A DNA stretch of 14,059 nucleotides from an uncultured Prevotella sp. (lineage in GTDB: Bacteria > Bacteroidota > Bacteroidia > Bacteroidales > Bacteroidaceae): positions 1 through 14,059 of the forward strand of contig CALFUF010000140.1 of assembly GCA_937916405.1 (NCBI GenBank). The letters run 5' to 3'. The notes beneath the pieces were generated by a model. It was not told the origin of the DNA and made no database searches. It worked only from the letters and a program-made list of their open reading frames with translations. Below are positions 7,240 through 14,043 of the stretch, in pieces; the first letter of the stretch is position 1, and each line of letters opens with the position of its first letter. A program made the position numbers and the translations under genes.

Positions 7240-10200
7240 TTACTTTGTTGAGACTTTCCAATAAATGACGGGGAGCATGGTGACTACCAAGATGAGGGAG
7301 CCGATACCACCAGCGAAGATCGTGACACCCACAGGCATCCAGAAACTCGACTGGGCGATAATCATCGGTACCACACCAACGGCTGTTGTCGCCGTGGTGA
7401 GGAAGATGGGTACCATACGGCGTTTTCCAGCATCGTATGCCGCCCTCTTGACAGCCTCGTTATAAGCCTTGCGGTCGACCGTCCAGTCCCCATGCTCAGC
7501 AATATATTGCTTGATAAGGTCGATGGCATGCTCAAAGATGAGAATCTCGTTACGCATGATCATACCCATCAAGGTGATCAACCCGAAGATAGAAGTCAGT
7601 CCCAATGCACGGTTCATCACTCCAAGTCCAATCATAGCACCAGGTATCATCAGTGCCAGTGCCGCCATGCAGACCGTCGTGATACCGTATTTCTTGAAAT
7701 TAAAGAGCAGGAAGAAGAACACGATGAGCATAGCGATGCTGATGCCAGCAAAGATCTGCGGCAATGCTTCGTCGCCGTATTCTATCTCACCACCCACCTC
7801 GGTACGCACACCTTGCGGCAACAGTATCTCGTCTTGCATCATCTGTGCAATGCGTCGCTCCACAGGACTGGTATAAACCCCTTGTGCGAACTGTGCCGTT
7901 ACAGTAATACAACGCTCACCGCAACGATGCACGATGTGGCTCTCCGACCACTGCGGCGCTACCCGAGCCACCTGACGTAACGGCACGGTGCTGTTGGTGG
8001 TGTTAATCCCTCCTGAGAGCATGGTGAGGGGATTAGCCAACCCTAAGTTTTGGATATCAGAATAGGTCATGTCGCTGTTATCCTTCACCACAATAGGCAG
8101 TTCATAGTCATTTTCCCAAATCTGCCCGATGCGTAAGTCACTGGATGTGGCACTAAGAGCCAAGGAGGCAGTAGTGCGGGTGATGCCCAACTGCATGGAG
8201 GCTACAGGATCGAGTTCGACATTGATCATCGGATAAGGTTGCATGAAGTCGGTATGCACCCACTCCAGTTCAGGCATCTGGCGCATCCGTTCCATCAGTC
8301 TCTCAGCAGCCACATGCAGCGAGTCGAGGTTATCGCCATAGAAGCGATATTCCAGTTCGGGCACCTTCATGTAGTCGAGCCGTTTGAACTTGACATAGGC
8401 ATTGGGAAATGCCTCACTCAGTCGCGGCTGATATTCCGCCAACAGTTGCAGCGTGGCTTTATCTGACGTTGTGTTGACAATAAACTGTGCGAAATTCTTG
8501 CCTGCCATCTGCGGGGCGTAGGCATCCATGAAGCGAGGCGACGAGCAACCCATGAAACTCGTGATGCCCGTCACACGCTCGTCAGGACGAAGCACCTGAT
8601 ATACGGAGTCAGCCACAGCCTCAGTCTCCGCCATGCCTTTGCCATCGGGCAGGAATATCTCTACCGCAAACTGGTCGCGGTCGGCGTATGGGAACAGGCG
8701 CACCTTCAGTGAAGGTACGATGAGCAGCGAGAGCAGGATGATGCCGACGCCACCACCAATCGTCATCCACGGATGTTGGAATGTCCAGTCGAGCACCCTG
8801 TCGTAGGTACGCTGCACCCATCCGGTAATGGCATTCCCACCCGTCGTCACCTTGTCAGGCTTGATGATGCGGACCTCCAAGAAGGGAATAACAGTGACCG
8901 CCAGGAAGAGCGACACCATCAGATTGATGGTGATCGTCCAGGGGAAGTCCTGCAAAGCATCGAGGAACATTCCCGTAAAGGTGAGCAGGAAAGGATAGAA
9001 AATAGCACAGATACATATCGTGGCAAGCATCATCGGCATGAAATACTGGCGGGCACTCTCCATAGCGGCATCATGAGGCTGGTAGCCCTTACCGAGATAT
9101 TCTAAGTAGCCGTCAATGACCACGATGCTGTTATCGACGATCATTCCCAACACCACGATCAGGGCTGCCAGCGTAATGATATTCAACTCGATGCCTACCA
9201 TATACATAATGGCTACTGAAATGAACGTACTCAGCGGAACGGTGATGGCGGCAACGATGGCTGAACGGATGGGGAAAAGCACCATCATCACCAGAATGAT
9301 GATGACCATCGAGATGAGCAGGTCGCGCAGGAAGGAACTGACACTCATAGCCACTACCTTCGGTTTGTCGGCTATGCGGGTGATGGTGACATCGTCGGGC
9401 AGTTTCTCCTCACGGAACTGCTGCAGTACCTTGTCTACCTCCTCCCCGTAGATGACGACATTGTTGCCCTCTGTCATCTCCATCGACAGCAGCACGCAGG
9501 GGTGACCGTCCTGCTCGATGCGGCTGGCATTGGTGTCGTACTCTCGGACAACACGTGCCACATCACGCACCCGTGCTATCTTACCCGTTGACGGGTCGCT
9601 GAAGATAATCTGATTGGCTATCTCCTCTTCGCTGTCCTCTGTATTCTCGATATGGATGGGTATCTGCTGGTCATCGTCACTGATGGCACCGCTCATCGTG
9701 GTGATGCCCTGTGCCTGCAAACGGGAGAACAGAAGTTGCTGCCCAATACCGTATGCCTGCAAACGCTGGCGGTCGACATAGAGTGATATCTGCTCCTTCT
9801 GCTCACCCAACATCTTCACATTGGCAACAGAGGGAATCCGACGGAGTCGGTCGCTGAGATCGTCACTATACTGCCTCAACTCCCGATAACTACGCTCTCC
9901 ACTCTCAATGGCAATCAGTAAGGCGGAGGTGTTGCCGAAGTCGTCATTAACGACAATTGCCAGTACACCAGTAGGCAACTGCGACTTGAAACTGTTCAGT
10001 CCATGTTTGATTTTCGACCATACCTCGTCCTTGTTGTTCACGTCGTCGTTCAGTTCCACCATAGCGACACACATGCCGTTCTGCGAAGTGGTGGTGGTCT
10101 TGGCACGATTTACCTCACCAAAGGTGAAGAGATAACGCTCCAACGGACGAGCCACCTGCTGCTCCACCTCCTCTGTCGAGGCACCTGGATAGACAGCAAC

Positions 10201-10353
10201 GACCACCCCCTGCCGGATGGTGGCATGAGGAAACTCATCCTTCGGCATCACATACATACCATAGATACCCATCACAAAGAGTATCAGGACGATCAGCAGG
10301 GTGATGCTATAATGCTCTAATGGCCATCTGAGCCATGACATCTTCTCTTTCAT
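7240..10353 (-). CDS. RND-family efflux permease
   Basis: Inner-membrane proton-driven pump subunit (AcrB/MexB-like ACR_tran family) that exports substrates through the adaptor and outer-membrane channel encoded beside it. The 1037 residues are the normal length. TM1 is at about 12-35, followed by the porter-domain start DEFPHATIRQGVVVAVYPGA and the EVEQQVARPLE motif. A TM cluster lies at ~340-495, a second TM start at ~525 (QHPWMTIGGGVGIILLS), and the last TM cluster at ~865-1035. The proton-relay region of TM4 reads GMIVDNSIVVID. D407 coincides in number with AcrB D407, but the AcrB D408 position is N408. The AcrB K940 equivalent appears to be R934 in MIMRNEILIFEHA. Substrate cannot be told: the family includes drug, bile-salt and dye exporters. 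It follows the adaptor gene after 23 bp and precedes the outer-membrane factor gene, so all three are probably one transcript. Confidence 0.97.
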   Translation of the reverse strand: MKEKMSWLRWPLEHYSITLLIVLILFVMGIYGMYVMPKDEFPHATIRQGVVVAVYPGASTEEVEQQVARPLERYLFTFGEVNRAKTTTTSQNGMCVAMVELNDDVNNKDEVWSKIKHGLNSFKSQLPTGVLAIVVNDDFGNTSALLIAIESGERSYRELRQYSDDLSDRLRRIPSVANVKMLGEQKEQISLYVDRQRLQAYGIGQQLLFSRLQAQGITTMSGAISDDDQQIPIHIENTEDSEEEIANQIIFSDPSTGKIARVRDVARVVREYDTNASRIEQDGHPCVLLSMEMTEGNNVVIYGEEVDKVLQQFREEKLPDDVTITRIADKPKVVAMSVSSFLRDLLISMVIIILVMMVLFPIRSAIVAAITVPLSTFISVAIMYMVGIELNIITLAALIVVLGMIVDNSIVVIDGYLEYLGKGYQPHDAAMESARQYFMPMMLATICICAIFYPFLLTFTGMFLDALQDFPWTITINLMVSLFLAVTVIPFLEVRIIKPDKVTTGGNAITGWVQRTYDRVLDWTFQHPWMTIGGGVGIILLSLLIVPSLKVRLFPYADRDQFAVEIFLPDGKGMAETEAVADSVYQVLRPDERVTGITSFMGCSSPRFMDAYAPQMAGKNFAQFIVNTTSDKATLQLLAEYQPRLSEAFPNAYVKFKRLDYMKVPELEYRFYGDNLDSLHVAAERLMERMRQMPELEWVHTDFMQPYPMINVELDPVASMQLGITRTTASLALSATSSDLRIGQIWENDYELPIVVKDNSDMTYSDIQNLGLANPLTMLSGGINTTNSTVPLRQVARVAPQWSESHIVHRCGERCITVTAQFAQGVYTSPVERRIAQMMQDEILLPQGVRTEVGGEIEYGDEALPQIFAGISIAMLIVFFFLLFNFKKYGITTVCMAALALMIPGAMIGLGVMNRALGLTSIFGLITLMGMIMRNEILIFEHAIDLIKQYIAEHGDWTVDRKAYNEAVKRAAYDAGKRRMVPIFLTTATTAVGVVPMIIAQSSFWMPVGVTIFAGGIGSLILVVTMLPVIYWKVSTK

Positions 10354-10380
10354 AACTATAAACTATGAACTATAAACTAA
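10354..10380. repeat. 7-bp tandem repeat in the adaptor-permease gap
   Basis: Four consecutive 7-bp units (AACTATA, AACTATG, AACTATA, AACTAAA) fill the whole gap. They touch the permease ATG at one end and overlap the adaptor stop codon (TAG, 10377-10379) at the other. On the coding strand the unit reads TAGTTTA or TAGTTCA. The array thus occupies the ribosome-binding region of the permease gene. Confidence 0.85.
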
Positions 10381-11399
10381 AACACCACCCTTGTCCCCTT
10401 ACTCAGTTTCTGGTAGCCCTCAGTGATCACACACTGTCCTATGGTGACTCCGCTCGTCACAACGATACGGTTACCCTCGGTCTCTCCAACACCGACAAGG
10501 GTGCGATGGGCGGTACTGTCCTTGCCCACCGTCCAGACGAAGAGGTTTCCGTCAGCCTTCCTCTGGACTGCCGTCACGGGTAATGTCATCACATGCTCCG
10601 CCGACTGCTCCGCCAGTCCCGTAAACTGGACAGAGGCGACCATACCCGGTAACAGTCGCCGGTCGCTGTTCGCCACATGGATGAATATATCATAGGTATG
10701 CGTGAGCGCGTCAGCCACCACCCCTTTCTCTATCCTGCCTCCCTCATAACTCCTACCGAGGGCATCCACCTGGATCCGTGAGGAAGTATTGGGACGGATG
10801 GCACTGACCTCCGCCTCAGGTACAGACACCTTCACCTTGACGGTGCTGATATCGAGGACACTCACCACCGCCTGGGAGGGCATTGCCGTCTCACCAGCCC
10901 CTACCTTCTTATGACCGATGACACCACTGACAGGAGCCACCAGACGACAGTCGGCGAGGTTCTTCTTAGCCACCTCCAGTTGCGACTTCGCCTGTGCTAC
11001 TTTGCTTTGTATCTCCACCCATTGAGCCTCAGGCAAGGAACCGTTGTCGTGGAGCATCTGGTAACGCTGCAGCGCATCATTCGCCTGTGCCATCTGAGCC
11101 TCTGCGCCACTGAGCAGGTTACGAGCCTGCGTATCATCCATCACGGCTATCAACTGTCCACGGTTCACCGCCTGACCCTCACTGACCAGCATACGCCTGA
11201 CGACACCCATGCCCGTAAAACTGACTGCGGTAGCCTCCCGCTCCTCCACGATACCGACATAATGCTGTCCACTCTCACCTGTGGACATTGCCACTATCTC
11301 TGTTTTCACTCTTGTCGGAGCCTTCACCACGCTCTCTTTTTTCTCACTGCAACCACATACTAACCCTACAAGGAGCAGTCCTAAAACACTTCTTTTCAT
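10377..11399 (-). CDS. RND efflux periplasmic adaptor lipoprotein (membrane fusion protein)
   Basis: Adaptor of the HlyD/AcrA type linking the RND permease to the outer-membrane channel. The 340 residues start with a lipoprotein signal (MKRSVLGLLLVGLVCGC, probable lipidated C17), so the protein should be anchored to a membrane. The two lipoyl half-motifs are at ~62-88 (GMGVVRRMLVSEGQAVNRGQ) and ~152-185 (RLVAPVSGVIG). They flank a helical hairpin (~92-150, Ala/Gln/Lys-rich). Beta-barrel and membrane-proximal domains follow (LPGMVASVQF, LPVTAVQRK). The ATG at 11399 is chosen because it directly precedes the signal peptide. An upstream in-frame start at 11453 would place 18 unlikely residues across the promoter. 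First gene of the efflux operon and divergent from the AraC-type regulator. Confidence 0.95.
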   Translation of the reverse strand: MKRSVLGLLLVGLVCGCSEKKESVVKAPTRVKTEIVAMSTGESGQHYVGIVEEREATAVSFTGMGVVRRMLVSEGQAVNRGQLIAVMDDTQARNLLSGAEAQMAQANDALQRYQMLHDNGSLPEAQWVEIQSKVAQAKSQLEVAKKNLADCRLVAPVSGVIGHKKVGAGETAMPSQAVVSVLDISTVKVKVSVPEAEVSAIRPNTSSRIQVDALGRSYEGGRIEKGVVADALTHTYDIFIHVANSDRRLLPGMVASVQFTGLAEQSAEHVMTLPVTAVQRKADGNLFVWTVGKDSTAHRTLVGVGETEGNRIVVTSGVTIGQCVITEGYQKLSKGTRVVF

Positions 11400-11422
11400 C
11401 GTTCTATTGTTATTTTTAGGTG

Positions 11423-11430
11423 CAAAAATA
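11423..11430 (-). promoter_or_regulatory. -7 box of the efflux operon promoter
   Basis: On the minus strand TATTTTTG matches TAnnTTTG and ends 23 bp before the adaptor ATG. The expected TTTG box about 20 bp upstream is missing. In its place, starting 23 bp away, is the 11-bp site described at 11454-11464. This is what one expects of a promoter that needs an activator. Confidence 0.65.
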
Positions 11431-11453
11431 GTTGAAATCCCCCTAATTGTCAT

Positions 11454-11527
11454 GTTCTATTTGGAATCACTATCGGTTGATTCTGCCTAAACAATCCAAA
11501 TTAACCAAAAAACAACCCAAATAGAAC
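11454..11527. promoter_or_regulatory. Candidate AraC-type operator pair in the divergent promoter region
   Basis: CCAAATAGAAC occurs perfectly on the plus strand at 11517-11527 and on the minus strand at 11454-11464 (an 11-bp inverted repeat with a 52-bp centre). Each copy faces its own promoter in the same orientation: 23 bp before the efflux -7 box and 22 bp before the araC -7 box. A weaker copy, CCAAATTAACC (8 of 11 matches), lies at 11496-11506, exactly 21 bp before the plus-strand copy. That is the two-helical-turn direct-repeat spacing usual for AraC-family half-sites. Binding by the adjacent regulator is inferred, not shown. Confidence 0.6.
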
Positions 11528-11549
11528 GTCATCTTTCCCAAGAATTACG

Positions 11550-11557
11550 TACCTTTG
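11550..11557 (+). promoter_or_regulatory. -7 box of the araC-type regulator promoter
   Basis: TACCTTTG matches TAnnTTTG and ends 20 bp before the ATG at 11578. There is no TTTG box at the usual distance. The 11-bp operator-like site 11517-11527 occupies that position, which suggests autoregulation. Confidence 0.65.
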
Positions 11558-11577
11558 CATCCAAAACAGAACATCCC

Positions 11578-12495
11578 ATGCAACAAGAAGAGATTTCCTT
11601 ACAATCCTTGACGACCAATGAGTCAGTGAGCATCGGCTATTCCGACAAGGATATAACCGTTGTGGACAGCATTCAGAAATTCGCGGAAATCAGCAATGCC
11701 CACGTGGCGATGAGTGCGGTCATCATCTGTACCAGCGGACGTGTACAGGGGTTGATGAACGGGAAACCTATTGAAGTGAGACAAAACCAAGTGGCGGTCG
11801 TTCCCGCCAATGTCAATATCACTGACCTGATGATCAGTCCAGACTTCAATATTAAAGGAATGTTCTTCACCAATGGCATCCTGCAAAGTTTCCTGCATGA
11901 GAAAATGAGTGTATGGAATGAGGTGATGTACGTCCAGCAAATACGCGTCATCAATCTCAATGACGACAACTTGATGTTTTTTACTCACTTCTACGATATG
12001 CTGACACTCTGTTTTGAGAAGGATCCCAACATGCCCTTCAGGACGGATGTCATCCAGTCGCTTTTGCGCAGTGCCATGCTGGGGCTCTGTGGTGCCATGA
12101 AACAGTTATTGCCCACGACCTCCCGACCAGAGGAGACAAGCCATACAGGCTCCCACTTCCAGCGATTCCTCGATTTGCTTAACCACAGTGACGTGAAATA
12201 CCGTACGGTAGCGTCTTACGCCAACGAACTCTGTATCTCACCGAAATACCTTACCGTCATCTGCAAGAAACACTCTGGAAAGACGGCAAACGAGTGGATA
12301 CGAGAACATGTCTTGGAGAACATCCGCTATTACCTGAAGCAGACTGATCTCACCATCACGCAGATTGCAGACCTGTTAGGTTTTCCAAACTCATCATTCT
12401 TTGGCAAATACGTCAAGGAGCATTTCGGGATGACACCTTTGCAAGTCAGGAAGAACGTATGTCCCACGCCCCATAGTTTCTCGATGCGCAACTGA
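11578..12495 (+). CDS. AraC-family transcriptional regulator, probable regulator of the efflux operon
   Basis: 305-residue cytoplasmic DNA-binding protein. The N-terminal ~1-180 is a cupin-like sensing/dimerisation half (CTSGRVQGLMNGKPIEVRQN, then VAVVPANVNITDLM). The C-terminal ~192-292 is an AraC/XylS domain with two helix-turn-helix units: first at ~209-232 (VASYANELCISPKYLTVICK), second at ~257-281 (DLTITQIADLLGFPNSSFF), ending with the signature FGMTPLQVRK. The final 13 residues (NVCPTPHSFSMRN) do not belong to the family. They are translated from the antisense strand of a dinB fragment fused to the 3' end, so the original last residues and stop were lost. The core domain looks complete and the protein is probably functional. 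The divergent position next to the pump and the shared operator-like sites suggest it controls the pump; its inducer is unknown. Confidence 0.93.
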   Translation: MQQEEISLQSLTTNESVSIGYSDKDITVVDSIQKFAEISNAHVAMSAVIICTSGRVQGLMNGKPIEVRQNQVAVVPANVNITDLMISPDFNIKGMFFTNGILQSFLHEKMSVWNEVMYVQQIRVINLNDDNLMFFTHFYDMLTLCFEKDPNMPFRTDVIQSLLRSAMLGLCGAMKQLLPTTSRPEETSHTGSHFQRFLDLLNHSDVKYRTVASYANELCISPKYLTVICKKHSGKTANEWIREHVLENIRYYLKQTDLTITQIADLLGFPNSSFFGKYVKEHFGMTPLQVRKNVCPTPHSFSMRN

Positions 12496-12671
12496 GCGAT
12501 GAAGTCGAGGGCACGGTCAGGATGGATGGTCGTCATCCCGTCAGGCTTACGCCAGTCAGAGGCGATCTTCGCCAATAACTTATTATAAGAGATCCCTGCC
12601 GATGCTGTCAGGTGTGGACAGAGCCGCTTCGCCCGCATCATCGCCATAGCGGAATGGATGATTTTCCGCAT
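12456..12671 (-). pseudogene. dinB: Remnant of dinB (DNA polymerase IV), internally deleted and 3'-truncated
   Basis: About 72 codons of a Y-family polymerase remain, in one open frame from ATG 12671. Three separate family segments are joined: the start MRKIIH, then SAMAMMRAKRLCPHL (normally about residues 55-70), then TASAGISYNKLLAKIASDW with RKPDG and IHPDRALDFIAQLRIEKLWGVGH (normally within about 125-190). Missing are the N-terminal metal-binding DMDAF segment, the catalytic SLDEA segment, and everything after the GVG helix-hairpin-helix, including the little-finger domain. After about 12456 the frame continues antisense into araC and stops at 12330. It cannot encode an active polymerase. 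Its promoter is still recognisable. The normal positions of the segments come from general knowledge of the family, not an alignment. Confidence 0.85.
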
Positions 12672-12690
12672 AAGTCTTTAGTTGCAGTTG

Positions 12691-12722
12691 CAAAAATACA
12701 AAGAATTAGGGAAAACACCAAA
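12691..12722 (-). promoter_or_regulatory. Promoter of the dinB remnant
   Basis: On the minus strand TTTG (12722-12719), a 20-bp spacer and TATTTTTG (12698-12691) form a full Bacteroidetes-type promoter, 19 bp before the remnant's ATG. This shows that ATG 12671 is the original dinB start and not an internal codon. Confidence 0.75.
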
Positions 12723-12794
12723 AAAGTTACTATGTTTGCAGTCGGAAACACCAACAGGCCAATAGGAGATAGTCCTTAGGCAGAGAAATATTCC

Positions 12795-12886
12795 GCACCG
12801 TGAGGTGCAGAGAACCTCTTCGCTCCGCTTCGAGAACCTCTACGCCTCACGTTGCGTGAAAGGGGCTTCGCTAAGAAAAAGAGGTT
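12795..12886 (+). ncRNA. Candidate IS110 bridge RNA segment (structured leader)
   Basis: Hairpin 1 is GCACC/GGTGC (12795-12808) closed by GTGA, a GNRA-type tetraloop. A 10-mer GAGAACCTCT then occurs twice (12810-12819 and 12832-12841, 22-bp period). Either copy's AACCTC can pair with GAGGTT at 12881-12886. The second pairing encloses a hairpin TCACG-TTG-CGTGA (12847-12859) that extends by GCC/GGC (12844-12846 with 12864-12866). IS110-group elements are known to encode a bridge RNA of roughly 180 nt between the left end and the recombinase gene, and this is that position. RNA ends and guide loops are not resolved. It could alternatively be a 5' regulatory structure of another kind. Confidence 0.45.
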
Positions 12887-12891
12887 AAAAA

Positions 12892-12923
12892 TTTGGTACG
12901 ATAATAATTGGATTGTATTTTTG
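12892..12923 (+). promoter_or_regulatory. Promoter of the IS110 recombinase gene
   Basis: TTTG (12892-12895), a 20-bp spacer and TATTTTTG (12916-12923) form a full Bacteroidetes-type promoter, 43 bp before ATG 12967. It overlaps the longer potential TTG start at 12913 and so rules it out. Confidence 0.75.
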
Positions 12924-12966
12924 TAAGTGCAAACAATATACATTCACAATTAAATACCGTACCAGT

Positions 12967-14043
12967 ATGCAAAGGAACAAAATTTCTTTCAAAGGACAAA
13001 AGATTTTCATAGGAATTGATGTCCATGCGAAAAATTGGGAGGTGGCGATAGCCCCTGAAATAGGAATTGTAAGGAGGCATTCTCAGAAGCCTTCAGCAAA
13101 AGAGCTCTTTGACTTTTTGAAGAAGAATTACCCGGATGGCGAGTACCAGGCTGTCTATGAGTCTGGCTTCAGCGGTTTCTCTACCTACTATGCCCTGAAG
13201 GAAGTCGGCATTGAATGCATGGTGATCCATGCTGCTGATGTCCCGACGACACAGTATGAGGAAGTGATGAAGACCGACAGGGTTGATGCGGAGAAACTGG
13301 CGAGATCTTTGAAGGCAGATTTGCTCAATGGGAACTACATTTTGGAAAAACAGTATATTGACGACCGCTCTGTAGTGCGCATACGCAGGACGATACAGAA
13401 GCAACTCGGCGCATACAAGTCGAGAGTCAAGCACATGCTGCACTGTCATGGCGTAGAATATCCAGAACGTTTCTCAAAGAAGCAGACTCACTGGTCAAGG
13501 GCATTCATCACATGGCTGATGAAAGACGTGCAGCTGATGTCAGACACACGTATGTCACTTGACCTGCTCATCAGGCAGGTGGAAGTCATTAGAGGCACCC
13601 TGCTGGAAGCTACGCACCAGCTGCGCAAGATGAGTCAGACAGAAAGGTTCAAGCGTAGGCACGATCTGCTCAGGACTATCCCAGGAATCGGTCTCATCAC
13701 TACCATGTGCATCCTGACGGAGGTCTGTGACGTGAAACGGTTCCGCAACGAGAACCAGTTTGCCGCCTATCTCGGCCTGATACCAACGAGCCACAGCAGC
13801 GGTGAGAAAGTCGTGCATGGCGAGAAGACCTTCAGAGGAAACAAACAACTCGGTCCCATGATCATCGAGGCTGCATGGATTGCCATCGGCAGGGATGCGG
13901 GCCTTGGAGCGCAATACTTCCAGTACAAAAAGAGGATGGAGCCACAGGAGGCGATAGTGAGGATAGCACGCAAGCTGTCGAACATCATCTTCTCCGTCCT
14001 GAAAAACGAAAAGGAATATGTACCATACCAGACGGGTAATTGA
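12967..14043 (+). CDS. IS110-family transposase (DEDD recombinase)
   Basis: RNA-guided DNA recombinase that moves its own element. The 358 residues comprise an N-terminal RuvC-like DEDD domain, a central coiled-coil-like helical region (~135-235), and a C-terminal Tnp_20 (IS116/IS110/IS902) domain. The four acidic residues are present: D18 (FIGIDVHAKNWEVAI), E65 (AVYESG), D104 and D107 (KTDRVDAEKLA). The C-terminal domain starts at RTIPGIGLITTMCILTE and contains AAYLGLIPTSHSSGEK, where S277 or S278 is the likely nucleophilic serine by analogy with IS621, then FRGNKQLGPMIIEAAW. Length and all motifs indicate an intact, possibly active protein. ATG 12967 is chosen over the upstream TTG at 12913, which lies inside the promoter. 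Insertion next to the broken dinB suggests a role in, or tolerance by, the rearranged region. Confidence 0.95.
   Translation: MQRNKISFKGQKIFIGIDVHAKNWEVAIAPEIGIVRRHSQKPSAKELFDFLKKNYPDGEYQAVYESGFSGFSTYYALKEVGIECMVIHAADVPTTQYEEVMKTDRVDAEKLARSLKADLLNGNYILEKQYIDDRSVVRIRRTIQKQLGAYKSRVKHMLHCHGVEYPERFSKKQTHWSRAFITWLMKDVQLMSDTRMSLDLLIRQVEVIRGTLLEATHQLRKMSQTERFKRRHDLLRTIPGIGLITTMCILTEVCDVKRFRNENQFAAYLGLIPTSHSSGEKVVHGEKTFRGNKQLGPMIIEAAWIAIGRDAGLGAQYFQYKKRMEPQEAIVRIARKLSNIIFSVLKNEKEYVPYQTGN

Noticed and set aside
12330..12671. 113-codon reverse ORF as a complete novel gene
   Set aside because: Its first ~72 codons are dinB pieces and the rest is antisense to araC; it is a truncated remnant, not a new family.
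12810..12841. CRISPR-like repeat unit (two copies of GAGAACCTCT)
   Set aside because: Only two 10-bp copies, spaced 22 bp apart, with base-pairing partners nearby and no cas genes; better explained as RNA structure of the IS leader.
12913..12966. Longer transposase starting at TTG 12913
   Set aside because: The TTG lies inside the promoter (spacer just before TATTTTTG) and the extra 18 residues do not resemble the family; ATG 12967 gives the normal N-terminus.
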